From: Chryseobacterium sp. W4I1
GTDB lineage: Bacteria; Bacteroidota; Bacteroidia; Flavobacteriales; Weeksellaceae
Reading direction: 5' to 3'
Assembly: GCF_030816115.1 (NCBI RefSeq)
Contig: NZ_JAUSXQ010000001.1
Coordinates: forward strand, 1,178,001 to 1,242,000
Length of the DNA stretch: 64,000 nucleotides
Part shown: one piece after another, positions 1 through 7,798 of the stretch
Layout: each line of letters starts with the position of its first letter
Numbering within the stretch: position 1 is the first letter of the stretch
Position numbers and translations under genes: made by a program
The notes under the pieces: generated by a model
What the model was told of the DNA's origin: nothing
What the model saw: the letters and a program-made list of their open reading frames with translations, nothing else
Database searches by the model: none

Positions 1-2
1 AG

Positions 3-110
3 AAGCATCCGGATATTTTCCAATATGTGCCCCTGAAGGTTATTGCCTCTTATTTGGGAATTAAAGACAGTTCTCTAAGTCGCATCAGAAGAGAGATCAA
101 TAAAATTTGA
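3..110 (+). CDS. C-terminal end of a Crp/Fnr-family regulator (partial)
   Basis: The open frame enters from the left edge and ends in TGA at 108-110. The last 35 residues contain VIASYLGIKDSSLSRIRRE, which fits the recognition-helix pattern of the Crp/Fnr winged helix (A.YLGI....LSRIRR). This end of the family binds DNA; the cyclic-nucleotide-like sensor domain would lie outside the window. The effector cannot be judged. The short divergence to the next gene, which has its own start at 174, gives no sign of an operon. The family call rests on the HTH alone. Confidence 0.6.
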   Translation, partial: KHPDIFQYVPLKVIASYLGIKDSSLSRIRREINKI

Positions 111-173
111 TTTCTTTTCATTTGTCAAGTGATACTTTAGAATTTGAAACCCATCTTTGTTAAAAATAAATTT

Positions 174-1109
174 ATGAATAAGAAACATATTATAGTGGTA
201 GGACTTGGCGGGGTCGGCGGTTATTTTGGATTTAAAATAAACCAGGAAAACGAATCCTCTCAAAAATATAAAGTGAGTTTCGTAGCAAGAGGTGAAACAT
301 ATAGCAAAGTGAAAGAGAACGGACTGATTCTGCTCTCACCCGAACATCCGGTGAATCACACACACCCTGATGCTATTGAGCAAAATATCGCTGACATTAA
401 AGATCCGGATCTTGTGCTGATCTGTGTGAAAGAATACGATCTGGAAAATATCTGCAGCCAGCTGAACGGCATCATTACCAAAGATACTGTTCTGCTTCCG
501 ATGATGAACGGTGCGGATATTTATGAAAGAATAAGGAAAGTAATTCCTGATAACGTTATTCTTCCGACATGCCTTTATGTAGCTTCCCACATTAAAGAAA
601 AAGGTATTGTAGAACATAAAGGAAAAGCAGGAAAAATGATTGTTGGAAGAGATCCTGAGCACTTTTCGGCTGATATAAACTGGATCGTAGAGCTGATCAG
701 GGAAAGTAAGATTGATTTTGATTTCAAAGATAATTCGCTCATGGATATCTGGACCAAGTATATTTTTATCGCCAGTTTCGGATTGGTAACGGCTAAGCAT
801 AATTCTTCTATCGGAACGGTGTGTACGGATGAGGTTCAGAAACATGAAGCGACGGAAATTATGAAAGAAATAAAGCAGATTGCGGACACCAAAAAGATTG
901 TTCTGGATGAAGATATTATTCAGAAAACATTTGAAAAAGCTTCCACATTTCCTTTTGAAACACCGACTTCATTGCAGCTTGATGTCAATTCTGGAAAAGG
1001 AAATAATGAGCTGGAATTATTGGGTGGTGCTGTTTTGAATTTTGGAAAAGAATTGGGTATTGATACCTCTTTTACACAGAAAATATATGATGAAATAAAA
1101 GCTTTATAA
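174..1109 (+). CDS. panE: 2-dehydropantoate 2-reductase (ketopantoate reductase)
   Basis: Cytosolic NADPH-dependent enzyme of the ApbA/PanE family, which reduces 2-dehydropantoate to pantoate for pantothenate and CoA synthesis. The N-terminus has the Rossmann glycine motif GLGGVGGYFG right after the first strand (residues about 8-17). The NADPH domain follows with LICVKEYDL and PMMNGAD, and the all-helical C-terminal domain contains WTKYIFIASFGLVTA. I chose the ATG at 174 (about 311 aa) because a TTG at 144 adds ten residues before the Rossmann strand that the family lacks. Bacteroidota often carry panE-like paralogues, so the exact substrate is inferred from the family. A terminator follows at 1148-1174. 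Confidence 0.85.
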   Translation: MNKKHIIVVGLGGVGGYFGFKINQENESSQKYKVSFVARGETYSKVKENGLILLSPEHPVNHTHPDAIEQNIADIKDPDLVLICVKEYDLENICSQLNGIITKDTVLLPMMNGADIYERIRKVIPDNVILPTCLYVASHIKEKGIVEHKGKAGKMIVGRDPEHFSADINWIVELIRESKIDFDFKDNSLMDIWTKYIFIASFGLVTAKHNSSIGTVCTDEVQKHEATEIMKEIKQIADTKKIVLDEDIIQKTFEKASTFPFETPTSLQLDVNSGKGNNELELLGGAVLNFGKELGIDTSFTQKIYDEIKAL

Positions 1110-1147
1110 GCTTAGGGCTATTTTATTTCAAACCATTTGACAAACTG

Positions 1148-1174
1148 AAAGCGGGCCGTAAACCCGCTTTTTTG
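1148..1174 (+). terminator. Rho-independent terminator after panE
   Basis: AGCGGG and CCCGCT form a GC-rich 6-bp stem with a 7-nt loop, followed by a run of T. It lies just after panE and just before the 3' end of the convergent ferredoxin gene, so it may serve both directions. Confidence 0.75.
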
Positions 1175-1180
1175 TGTAAT

Positions 1181-1540
1181 TTAATGAACCCCTGAATGAT
1201 GCAAAAATTCCTGTCGTCCAAACAGTATTTCGTCGCTTTCCCGGTGTTCAGGATCATCTATACAACAGTCTACAGGACAAACTGTTTTGCACTGAGGTTC
1301 TTCGTGAAAACCTTTACATTCCGTACATTTTCCCGGTACAATATAATAAACATCGTCTGAATAAGCCTGCTGATAAGCTCCTGCATCAGCTTCCGTTCCG
1401 TCCGGAAAGACCACTTTTCCTGAAAGCTTTGTCTTATCCTGCCACCGCCAGTCAATAGCCCCTTCATAGATCGCTGAATTGGGACATTCAGGTTCGCAGG
1501 CTCCGCAGTTGATACAGTCATCGGTTATTGTAATTGCCAT
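1181..1540 (-). CDS. Two-cluster 4Fe-4S ferredoxin
   Basis: Small (119 aa) soluble electron carrier. It shows a first cluster motif CINCGACEPECP (residues about 10-21) and a second CTECKGFHEEPQCKTVCPVDC (about 73-93), the unequal spacing seen in YfhL-type dicluster ferredoxins of the Alvin family. The central insertion of about 50 residues lies between the two motifs. The gene sits downstream of the superoxide dismutase and 2Fe-2S ferredoxin genes on the same strand. A strong minus-strand terminator at 1565-1610 separates it from them, so it is probably transcribed alone or by read-through. The redox partner is unknown. Confidence 0.9.
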   Translation of the reverse strand: MAITITDDCINCGACEPECPNSAIYEGAIDWRWQDKTKLSGKVVFPDGTEADAGAYQQAYSDDVYYIVPGKCTECKGFHEEPQCKTVCPVDCCIDDPEHRESDEILFGRQEFLHHSGVH

Positions 1541-1564
1541 AATTATTTTAAATTTTATAAGGTC

Positions 1565-1610
1565 ATTTTAAAAAAGGGATTTCTTTCAGCTTCACAGCCT
1601 CGGAAATCCC
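1565..1610 (-). terminator. Terminator of the sod-ferredoxin operon
   Basis: GGGATTTC (1576-1583) and GAAATCCC (1603-1610) form a perfect 8-bp stem. On the minus strand it is followed by T6 (the plus-strand A-run at 1570-1575). It lies downstream of the 2Fe-2S ferredoxin gene and upstream of the 4Fe-4S ferredoxin. Confidence 0.8.
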
Positions 1611-1690
1611 TCCGTCTAAACATAACTTAAATGAAAAAAACAGTCAGCTTTTTGCACCAGTAGGAGGGCTCAAGCCATCTTTATTTCTGA

Positions 1691-2014
1691 TTAATGGGCT
1701 GCAATTTCTATGGAAAGCCCATCCATTGCGGAGGTAAGCTGGATCTGGCATGCCAGTCTGCTGGCAGGTGTTGTCGTAAACAGTTCGGAGAGAAGTGCTT
1801 CTTCCATGTCACCTTTTTCAGGCAGCGATGAGGTTTCACCCAGAATATAGCAGTGGCACGTTGCACACATCGCCATTCCTCCGCACATCGCTTCCATAGG
1901 CAGTTCATAAGCTTTACACAGATCTTTAAGGCTCAGCCCCATTTCCAGAGGACAGATCAGATGATGGATATTTCCTCCCTGATCTTTTACCGTGATTGTA
2001 ATTTCATCCTTCAT
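1691..2014 (-). CDS. 2Fe-2S ferredoxin (adrenodoxin type)
   Basis: 107-residue electron carrier. The cluster ligands show as C-x5-C-x2-C in MCGGMAMCATC (residues about 43-53), with the fourth Cys in RLACQIQL near residue 89, which is the vertebrate/ISC-type spacing. The surrounding beta-grasp strands (DEITITVKDQGG, CPLEMGLSLKDLC) are typical. The gene starts one base after the stop of the flavin reductase at 2016, so the two are almost certainly co-transcribed. That reductase is a plausible electron donor (inference). It is the last gene before the terminator at 1565-1610. Confidence 0.9.
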   Translation of the reverse strand: MKDEITITVKDQGGNIHHLICPLEMGLSLKDLCKAYELPMEAMCGGMAMCATCHCYILGETSSLPEKGDMEEALLSELFTTTPASRLACQIQLTSAMDGLSIEIAAH

Positions 2015-2015
2015 T

Positions 2016-2573
2016 TTAAGATAGTTTTTTTATCTTTTTTGTTGTGGCAATACTGATCAGCCTGTCGAATTTATCAGCGTACAGAGAAGATACCTTTGCT
2101 GGATCCTGCGGATCAAATAAAGCGGTTCTGATCACGGGAACACTGAATGGAATAGGCCAGGCCCGCAGAGATTTAGCGATTACATCCATCGTATTGATTC
2201 CATGCATAGCCTGCAGACCATCCGCCCAGCACACAAGTCCAACCATTTTGTCCGTAAGATAGGGTTGATCATATCCGGCGGTAACTTCAAGCCAGTCCAG
2301 ACAGTTTTTCATGACTCCCGGAATGCTCCCGTGATAGAGCGGAGCCAGCCAGAAATGAATGTCAGCCTCCAGAAATAGCTGAGTCATGCGTTCCACCGCC
2401 AAAGGTGTTTTGGTAAGGGTGACATCAAAAAGAGGAATACCGGAATCTGCAAGCGTAAAGATCTCCGTCTGAAAACCTGATGCTTCCAACCTTTCTGCAA
2501 AGTATTGAGAGATCCGTCCGGAGGTGGATTCAGATCTTCTTTCCAGCGAACCGTTGAATAGGATTGCTTTCAT
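2016..2573 (-). CDS. NADPH-dependent FMN reductase / flavodoxin-like protein
   Basis: 185-residue protein of the flavodoxin-fold NADPH-dependent FMN reductase family. The N-terminal phosphate-binding loop is MKAILFNGSLERRSESTSGR, and the second flavin-binding stretch is APLYHGSIPGVMKNCLDWLE (residues about 77-96), with the PxYxxSxPGxLKNxLDW pattern of the family. It would reduce FMN or a bound quinone or dye with NAD(P)H. It lies between DUF2480 (5 bp upstream) and the 2Fe-2S ferredoxin (1 bp downstream) in the sod operon. This fits a role in redox homeostasis. The specific substrate cannot be read from sequence. Confidence 0.85.
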   Translation of the reverse strand: MKAILFNGSLERRSESTSGRISQYFAERLEASGFQTEIFTLADSGIPLFDVTLTKTPLAVERMTQLFLEADIHFWLAPLYHGSIPGVMKNCLDWLEVTAGYDQPYLTDKMVGLVCWADGLQAMHGINTMDVIAKSLRAWPIPFSVPVIRTALFDPQDPAKVSSLYADKFDRLISIATTKKIKKLS

Positions 2574-2578
2574 TGTTT

Positions 2579-3079
2579 TTAAGTTTTAAAAATTACTTTT
2601 GGCATTCCGATCTCACCGTACATCAGGCTTTTCACCAAAGGTTTCAGAAGCCCGGCTGCCAAAAGATAAAGAGAAGGATCATGATTTGTACTTGCCCTCA
2701 CCACCACTTTCTGATTTTTATAGCATTTCAGATCGGAATAGGTAAGACGGCGTTTCCAGAGGTCCAGCAGAACCGTTTCAGCATTATTTAAATCTACATA
2801 CACGGCATAAGGATATAATTTTTCCATCAGCATCATATACGCCCACGGCGGAATAATCGCATCTGTTGAACAGATTACTGCCACAGCTTTTTCATAATAC
2901 ACAGAAAAGTCTACAGCGGCAATTGATTCCTTAAATTCCTTCTCCTTCACAATCATTCCCATAAAAAGGTGATCTTTGATATCCAGTTCCACGATCTCCA
3001 GAGCAGGTTTGTATTTTAAAAGATCAAAAGCAACGATCCCGGAAGCTTCTGCTTTATTGATAAAAACGTTCTGATCCAT
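2579..3079 (-). CDS. DUF2480 family protein
   Basis: 166 residues without signal peptide or membrane segments. The pattern KEKEFKESIAAVDFSVYYEKAVAVICSTDAIIPPWAYMML is the hallmark of DUF2480, a Bacteroidota-specific family of unknown function. In this family the conserved CSxDAIxPxWAY stretch is usually kept, as here near residues 90-100. It lies 30 bp after sod and 5 bp before the flavin reductase, in the same operon, so a link to oxidative stress or Fe-S metabolism is plausible but only by association. Confidence 0.8.
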   Translation of the reverse strand: MDQNVFINKAEASGIVAFDLLKYKPALEIVELDIKDHLFMGMIVKEKEFKESIAAVDFSVYYEKAVAVICSTDAIIPPWAYMMLMEKLYPYAVYVDLNNAETVLLDLWKRRLTYSDLKCYKNQKVVVRASTNHDPSLYLLAAGLLKPLVKSLMYGEIGMPKVIFKT

Positions 3080-3109
3080 AAGTGATTTTTTTGAATGATA
3101 TTTACGGTT

Positions 3110-3736
3110 CTATCTGATTTTAGATAAAGCTTCTTCATATTTTTTCTCCACTACAGACCAGTCAAGGACAGACCAGAAAGCATCCAGATAATCGGCTCTT
3201 TTATTCTGATAAGCCAGATAATAAGCGTGTTCCCAGACATCAATTCCCAGGATTGGAAAACCTCTGTTCACCGATTGTATATCCATCATGGGATTATCCT
3301 GGTTAGGGGTAGAAGCGATCGCCAGAGAGCCACTGAATTTTACAAACAGCCACACCCATCCGGATCCGAACTGTCCCAGACCTGCTTTTTTCATTTCAGC
3401 TTTAGATTCTTCAAGGCTTCCAAAAGTTGTGTTGATGGCTTCTGCCAGTTTTCCTTCAGGATTTAATTTAGGCTTCGCAGAAAGGATCTCCCAAAATAAA
3501 GAATGGTTGTAGTGTCCACCGCCATTATTTCGTACAGCAGGACTGTATTCGCTGACTCTTTGAAGTATAGAATCCAGATCATCGCTGGCTTCCTCTGCAG
3601 TTTTCAGTGCTGTGTTCAGGTTATCTACATAGGCCTGATGATGGCGCTGGTGGTGAATGGTCATTGTTTCTTTATCTATGAATGGTTCCAGCGCGTCGTA
3701 TGCATAAGGAAGCTGGGGTAGTGTGAATGTCTTCAT
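3110..3736 (-). CDS. sodA: Superoxide dismutase, Mn type
   Basis: 208-residue Fe/Mn superoxide dismutase that disproportionates superoxide in the cytoplasm. The metal ligands are His28 (MTIHHQRHHQAYV), His78 (GGHYNHSLFW), and the Asp and His of GIDVWEHAYYLAYQNKR. GGH before the second ligand and Gln in TPNQDNPMM favour the Mn form over the Fe form, which usually has Gln at the first of these positions. No signal peptide is visible. It is the first gene of the operon and has a clear promoter at 3762-3791. It is transcribed away from the Cys4 HTH regulator at 3928. Confidence 0.95.
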   Translation of the reverse strand: MKTFTLPQLPYAYDALEPFIDKETMTIHHQRHHQAYVDNLNTALKTAEEASDDLDSILQRVSEYSPAVRNNGGGHYNHSLFWEILSAKPKLNPEGKLAEAINTTFGSLEESKAEMKKAGLGQFGSGWVWLFVKFSGSLAIASTPNQDNPMMDIQSVNRGFPILGIDVWEHAYYLAYQNKRADYLDAFWSVLDWSVVEKKYEEALSKIR

Positions 3737-3761
3737 AACTTTTATTTTTATTAATGTGTTT

Positions 3762-3791
3762 CAAAGGTAAACATATATTTTAATTAAACAA
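3762..3791 (-). promoter_or_regulatory. Bacteroidota-type promoter of sod
   Basis: On the minus strand TTG (3789-3791) is followed by 19 bases and TACCTTTG (3762-3769), matching the flavobacterial consensus TTG-N17-23-TAnnTTTG. It is 26 bases upstream of the sod start. Confidence 0.75.
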
Positions 3792-3864
3792 CTTTATGGT
3801 TATTTAATTATATAGCTTGTACTGCAGTCTAAAACTTTGATTAATATCGATTTAATCCTAAAAA

Positions 3865-3893
3865 TTGAAGATTATAGAAAATGACTATATTTG
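3865..3893 (+). promoter_or_regulatory. Bacteroidota-type promoter of the Cys4 regulator
   Basis: TTG (3865-3867), 18 bases, then TATATTTG (3886-3893). It lies 35 bases upstream of the ATG at 3928. This argues against the longer reading frame whose TTG start at 3865 would be the -33 element itself. Confidence 0.7.
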
Positions 3894-3927
3894 TTGTTGG
3901 AAAATAAAACAACTTAATTATTGTCAA

Positions 3928-4548
3928 ATGAAGAAACCGGCAGCTGACCGAATCCTGATGTTTTTGAAGATGAGAGGAGAAGCCACCTCATTTTTGATCT
4001 CTAAAGAGCTCTCCATCACAAAGGAAGGGGCACGAAAGCATTTGCTGAATCTTGCCGGAGAAGGACTCATAAGATCTATTACAAAAAGTGAAGGAGTAGG
4101 CCGCCCGTCTGTTTATTATACCCTCACTGAAAAAGGCCTGTCCCGGTTTCCTGATTCCCATGCTGATGTAACGGTGCAGATCCTCCGGTCCGTCAAAAAT
4201 CTCCTGGGAGAAAATGCACTGGATCTCCTGATCAACGACAGGGAAAAGAAGACTTATGAACGGTATGAAAAAGCAGTAATAACAACCAAATCTCTTGAAG
4301 AACGCCTGGATGTCCTCGTAAAAGTGCGCAGTGATGAAGGATATATGGCAGAATGGACAAAAGAAGGCAATGATTATTTCCTTATAGAAAATCACTGCCC
4401 CATCTGTGCTGCTGCTGCTGAATGCCAGGGCTTCTGCCGTGCTGAACTATCCAATTTCCGGAGCCTTATCGGTACAGATTATCAGGTAGAAAGGGTCAGT
4501 CACATTTTATCCGGCGGACAACGGTGTGTGTACAAAATTAGTGGGTGA
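3928..4548 (+). CDS. HTH regulator with C-terminal Cys4 motif (SufR-like)
   Basis: About 206 residues. The N-terminal winged helix (residues about 5-75) has KKPAADRILMFLKMRGEATS, SKELSITKEGARKHLLNL and the wing SEGVGRPSVYYTLTEKG, as in SufR and related DeoR/ArsR-like repressors. The C-terminal domain holds C-x2-C-x5-C-x3-C in HCPICAAAAECQGFCRAEL (residues about 157-175), plus one more Cys near the end. In SufR-type proteins such cysteines bind an Fe-S cluster and sense iron or oxidative state (family knowledge). The gene is divergent from the sod-ferredoxin operon with a 190-bp shared region, so that operon is its likely target (inference). Start chosen by the promoter at 3865-3893. Confidence 0.75.
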   Translation: MKKPAADRILMFLKMRGEATSFLISKELSITKEGARKHLLNLAGEGLIRSITKSEGVGRPSVYYTLTEKGLSRFPDSHADVTVQILRSVKNLLGENALDLLINDREKKTYERYEKAVITTKSLEERLDVLVKVRSDEGYMAEWTKEGNDYFLIENHCPICAAAAECQGFCRAELSNFRSLIGTDYQVERVSHILSGGQRCVYKISG

Positions 4549-4560
4549 TGGTTTTCTTAA

Positions 4561-4627
4561 GATACAAGATACAAGATACAAGATACAAGACACGAGATAT
4601 GAGACATGAGATGTCAGATGTAAGATG
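4561..4627. repeat. 7-bp tandem repeat, four exact copies then a decaying tail
   Basis: Four exact copies of GATACAA (4561-4588) are followed in phase by GACACGA, GATATGA, GACATGA, GATGTCA, GATGTAA and GATG. The array begins 13 bases after the regulator's stop codon. The gradient from exact to degenerate units looks like an array that expanded by slippage at one end and aged at the other. Confidence 0.85.
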
Positions 4628-4760
4628 TTTCCGTTAGACATGTATTGACTGCATTTTAGAATTTTTAGGAAAAATAAAACTACATTTTTATTAATTAGGA
4701 ATTTTACTGCGATTTTGAAAAACATGTATATATTTCTCATACGACTAGAATATGAAATAG

Positions 4761-4810
4761 GGGCGGGCTTTAGCCCGCCTTCACTATAAACATTCATCTG
4801 GCTTTAGCCA
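4761..4810. repeat. Paired palindromes (REP-like element)
   Basis: Two hairpins share the same TTTA loop. GGCGGGC/GCCCGCC lies at 4762-4779 and TGGC/GCCA at 4799-4810, 19 bases apart. The first is GC-rich in an AT-rich setting. Neither is followed by a T-run, so this looks more like a dispersed intergenic palindromic repeat than a terminator. Confidence 0.6.
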
Positions 4811-4870
4811 AAATTTAGAAAAATATGGCTATCCGCTGAAAATTTCAGTTTACAGAATAATTTCATCCAT

Positions 4871-5260
4871 TTATATCCATTTTTCAATAAGATGAAGCCA
4901 TAAAGCCCTGTCTTCACGAATGACAAAAACGGCAGATGACCTTCGTTGGGTGATTGAATCTTCTGTTGTCTGAATTTCTATATAAGAGGCCATTCCGTGG
5001 CTTTCTGTACTGTACACTTCAATATTTTCAAGGACGATGATCCGATCCGGAAATTTACTATAAGCTCCCGGAAGCCATTCTGAAAATGCGGCTAAAGTAA
5101 CGCTGTCCCCATTGCCGGTAACCATTTTAAATTCTTCTGTAAAACCGGACAGAAGTTTTTCATACAGTCTGTCCTGATTTTCAGCTTTTCCACGGAACCA
5201 TGCTTCGATATTGGTGTGGAATTCTTTTATTTCTGTGATGATTTTTTCTGTATTATTCAT
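4871..5260 (-). CDS. Small NTF2-like (DUF4440/SnoaL-type) protein, function unknown
   Basis: 129 residues, soluble. It begins with a helix (EKIITEIKEFHTNIEAWFRGKA) followed by alternating strands (FKMVTGNGDSVTLAAFSEWL, RIIVLENIEVY, MASYIEIQTT, RSSAVFVIREDRALWLHLIEKWI). This order fits the cone-shaped NTF2-like fold of DUF4440 proteins. I see no catalytic signature. The neighbours are an MFS transporter upstream, 98 bp away across a 7-bp repeat array, and palindromic repeats downstream. The fold call is by pattern only. Confidence 0.55.
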   Translation of the reverse strand: MNNTEKIITEIKEFHTNIEAWFRGKAENQDRLYEKLLSGFTEEFKMVTGNGDSVTLAAFSEWLPGAYSKFPDRIIVLENIEVYSTESHGMASYIEIQTTEDSITQRRSSAVFVIREDRALWLHLIEKWI

Positions 5261-5273
5261 AATTTAAATGTTT

Positions 5274-5350
5274 GTATAATGTATAATGTATAATGTATAA
5301 TGTATAATGTATAATGTATAATGTATAATGTATAATGTATAATGTATAAT
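5274..5350. repeat. 7-bp tandem repeat, 11 exact copies of GTATAAT
   Basis: Eleven uninterrupted copies fill the gap between the MFS stop codon (5359) and the start of the NTF2-like gene (5260, minus strand). On the minus strand it reads as repeated ATTATAC, which lies 14-90 bases upstream of that start. Because the unit is not a multiple of three it also makes spurious repetitive reading frames. The exactness suggests recent or ongoing slippage. Confidence 0.95.
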
Positions 5351-5358
5351 GTAGTTTA

Positions 5359-6756
5359 TTAAATGGATGTGGTTTGTTTTAATTTGTTGTTTTTGTGCAA
5401 TGTGTAATTTAGAAATATTCCGATGATCTGAACTGCGGCAATTATAAATATAGCCAACGCAAAAGCTTTTGGGAATGCCCATAATTCTATGCTGCCAAAA
5501 AATATAGTCCCGATAATAGTACCTCCCGTCACACTTCCGATCTGTATGCTGATACTGATCAAACCCGATGCCTGGCCCGCTTTTTCTTTACTGATCAAAG
5601 ATATCGCCTGACGCATCATTACAGGCATCACAATACCATGACCCAGACCGGCAAGAAACAAACTGATATCCGTTCCCAAAGACGGTTTTTCCTGTAAATA
5701 AATGAATATTGAAGTTAAAGAAAATCCTGCAATAAGTAAGACCAAGCCTATATTGGTCATTGTATATGGAGAAAGTTTTATTCTGGGAACAATTAATGGT
5801 CCGAGAAAAAAAGCCGCTCCATACGGAATAATCGCAAGGCCAGTTTCTACGGGATTTGAGTGTAGAAACTGCTGCAGGTAATATGGATAGCAGATAAACA
5901 GTCCTGCCGTAAAATTATAAAAGAAAATAATAAGAAGGCAAAGAACAAATGGCTGATGCTGCAGAAGGATAGGATCTATCAGTACAGCTCTATTTTTCCC
6001 CAATGATTTAACTTCATATTGATAAAAGATAACCAACATTACAAGTCCCGAAAGTAAAATAGCAAAAATCCACCAAGCCCAATGGTATTTCCTTCCGAAA
6101 ATAACAGGACATATCAACATCAGTAATGAGGCGATCATCAGTAATGCACCGACAAAATCAATGCTCTGCTTTTTCTCCTCCCGGTTATTATCCATGGAAA
6201 AATGAGTGCCGATAATGCAGATCAGGGTAATAGGAACATTAACAAGGAATACCAGTTCCCATGAAAACTCCCTCCAGTGAAGATTAAGCAGAAAGCCTCC
6301 CAGCAACTGCCCGGCAACCGATGCCAGACCAAATACAGAACTGAATATACTTACCGCCTTAGGCTGCTCATTACCGGTAAATAAAACCCTGATGGATGCC
6401 AGAACCTGAGGAGCCAGAAAAGAAGCGCCAACTCCCTGGAACAGTCTGGAAATAATCAGAAACCTGATGTCAGGCGAAAAAGCACAGGCCAGGGAAGCCA
6501 ATAAAAAAATGTATAATCCGAGGATAAATATTTTCTTTCTGCCATATAAATCACCCAAGCGTCCTCCGCAAACCACAAGAGCAGCATACGTTAGTCCGTA
6601 AATTGCAACGACCATCTGCAGCTGGTGATCACTCGCATGGAAAGCTTTTTTGATAGAGGGAAGTGCCATGTTGACAATAAAATAATCCAAAGGCGAGAGA
6701 AAAGCTCCTGCTGTCAGGTAACCTAATGCCTGCCATCGTTTAAGGAAAATATTCAT
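5359..6756 (-). CDS. MFS multidrug transporter, DHA2 (EmrB/QacA) family
   Basis: 465-residue inner-membrane protein with about 14 hydrophobic segments. The first loop carries GGRLGDLYGRKKIF, the MFS motif A, and segment 5 has the antiporter-type run FGLASVAGQLLGGFLL. The N-terminal pattern LDYFIVNMALPSIKKAF is typical of proton-driven DHA2 drug exporters. The gene is divergent from an AraC regulator at 6829 with only 72 bp between them, the usual layout for a transporter and its local regulator. A TAATTTTG box lies on the minus strand at 6767-6774. The substrate is unknown. Confidence 0.85.
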   Translation of the reverse strand: MNIFLKRWQALGYLTAGAFLSPLDYFIVNMALPSIKKAFHASDHQLQMVVAIYGLTYAALVVCGGRLGDLYGRKKIFILGLYIFLLASLACAFSPDIRFLIISRLFQGVGASFLAPQVLASIRVLFTGNEQPKAVSIFSSVFGLASVAGQLLGGFLLNLHWREFSWELVFLVNVPITLICIIGTHFSMDNNREEKKQSIDFVGALLMIASLLMLICPVIFGRKYHWAWWIFAILLSGLVMLVIFYQYEVKSLGKNRAVLIDPILLQHQPFVLCLLIIFFYNFTAGLFICYPYYLQQFLHSNPVETGLAIIPYGAAFFLGPLIVPRIKLSPYTMTNIGLVLLIAGFSLTSIFIYLQEKPSLGTDISLFLAGLGHGIVMPVMMRQAISLISKEKAGQASGLISISIQIGSVTGGTIIGTIFFGSIELWAFPKAFALAIFIIAAVQIIGIFLNYTLHKNNKLKQTTSI

Positions 6757-6828
6757 ATTTTTTCTGCAAAATTAGCCTTCTATTATACCTGTAAAATTGT
6801 ACTTTTGGAGGAAAAATAAGTATTTACA

Positions 6829-7695
6829 ATGAAGATCTTACCTGTTGAACACATTAATGTAAAAGAAATAAAGCTTTGTCACCAAGAAACTGCCCTTAAA
6901 ACAAAAGCTATTCTTTCCCTGATCTACGTTTTAAAAGGAAATGGATCTCTTACTTATGACGAACGCACCATCTCTTTCAGGGAGAATAAGCTGTTTATTA
7001 TCCCACAGCATCAGCTTTATCAGTTTAAAAGTGAAAATGCAGAACTGATCGTTATAGAATGCCCCATTGAATTTATTGATAGGATCAGGCTGGAAGCCGA
7101 CCGTATAGAAAGCTGTGAAAATCTTTACAAATTACAGTATATCAGCAATAATTATCATGCAAGAGCAGGCTGTATATTCCGAAGCAAAGATGATGAACGT
7201 TTTGCAGAAGCCCTTATTCTGCAGATTGCAAGAGAATATAAGAATAAGACAGATGATTATCTTATTATTCGGAACTGTATTTCCATCTTACTGAATCTTA
7301 TTGCCAGAAATATCATTGAAAGCGAGACTTCTGAACTTCCACAAAACAGAAAAGCTTTCTCCATCATGAAGATTATCACTTATATTCAGGAGCATATTAA
7401 AGAAAAAGAAAAGACCAGAATTCCGGTTATTGCTGATCATTTTGGGATTTCAGGAAATTATTTCGGGGAATATTTTAAACAGCAGACTGGTGTTTCTTAC
7501 CAGGATTATCTGTTGGATTACCGGTTAAAACTGGTTGAAACCTACCTTAGATACAGCAGTATCCGCCTGAGTGAGATTGCTTACGAACTTCAGTTCAGTG
7601 ATGAAAGTCATCTGTCCAAACTTTTCAAAAAACACAGAAATATGACTCCTAAGGAATTCAGGAATAAAGTTTTGGATAAAGTAGATGACGTTTAA
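6829..7695 (+). CDS. AraC-family transcriptional regulator
   Basis: 288 residues. The N-terminal half is a cupin-like sensor (SLIYVLKGNGSLTYDERTISFRENKLFIIPQHQLYQF). The last 100 residues carry two HTH units, with IPVIADHFGISGNYFGEYFKQ and LSEIAYELQFSDESHLSKLFKKHRNMTPKEFR, the AraC signature. It is divergent from the DHA2 transporter at 5359-6756, so it probably controls that exporter in response to a ligand bound by the cupin domain (inference). A TACTTTTG box lies at 6800-6807, without a clear TTG at the expected distance. Confidence 0.9.
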   Translation: MKILPVEHINVKEIKLCHQETALKTKAILSLIYVLKGNGSLTYDERTISFRENKLFIIPQHQLYQFKSENAELIVIECPIEFIDRIRLEADRIESCENLYKLQYISNNYHARAGCIFRSKDDERFAEALILQIAREYKNKTDDYLIIRNCISILLNLIARNIIESETSELPQNRKAFSIMKIITYIQEHIKEKEKTRIPVIADHFGISGNYFGEYFKQQTGVSYQDYLLDYRLKLVETYLRYSSIRLSEIAYELQFSDESHLSKLFKKHRNMTPKEFRNKVLDKVDDV

Positions 7696-7798
7696 AATAG
7701 ATTTTGCTAGACTAAAAAGAACTGGAAGACAATGATCTTATATCAATAAACAGAGTTTGTTTTTCGATTTTCATAACATCCATCTTCCAGTCCATTAT

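Noticed and set aside
144..173. TTG start for the ketopantoate reductase
   Set aside because: It adds ten residues before the Rossmann strand which family members do not have; the ATG at 174 fits better.
3865..3927. Upstream TTG start for the Cys4 regulator
   Set aside because: This TTG is part of a good promoter, and the extra residues look non-coding.
4751..4812. Palindromes as a plain terminator of the regulator gene
   Set aside because: They lie 200 bases after the stop and have no T-run; a dispersed repeat is more likely.
4561..5350. Tandem repeats as a CRISPR array
   Set aside because: The unit is 7 bp and there are no spacers or cas genes in the window.
5264..5482. A repetitive minus-strand reading frame with periodic YIIHYTL
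   Set aside because: It is produced by the 7-bp repeat (21 bases give seven residues per cycle) and overlaps the end of the MFS gene.
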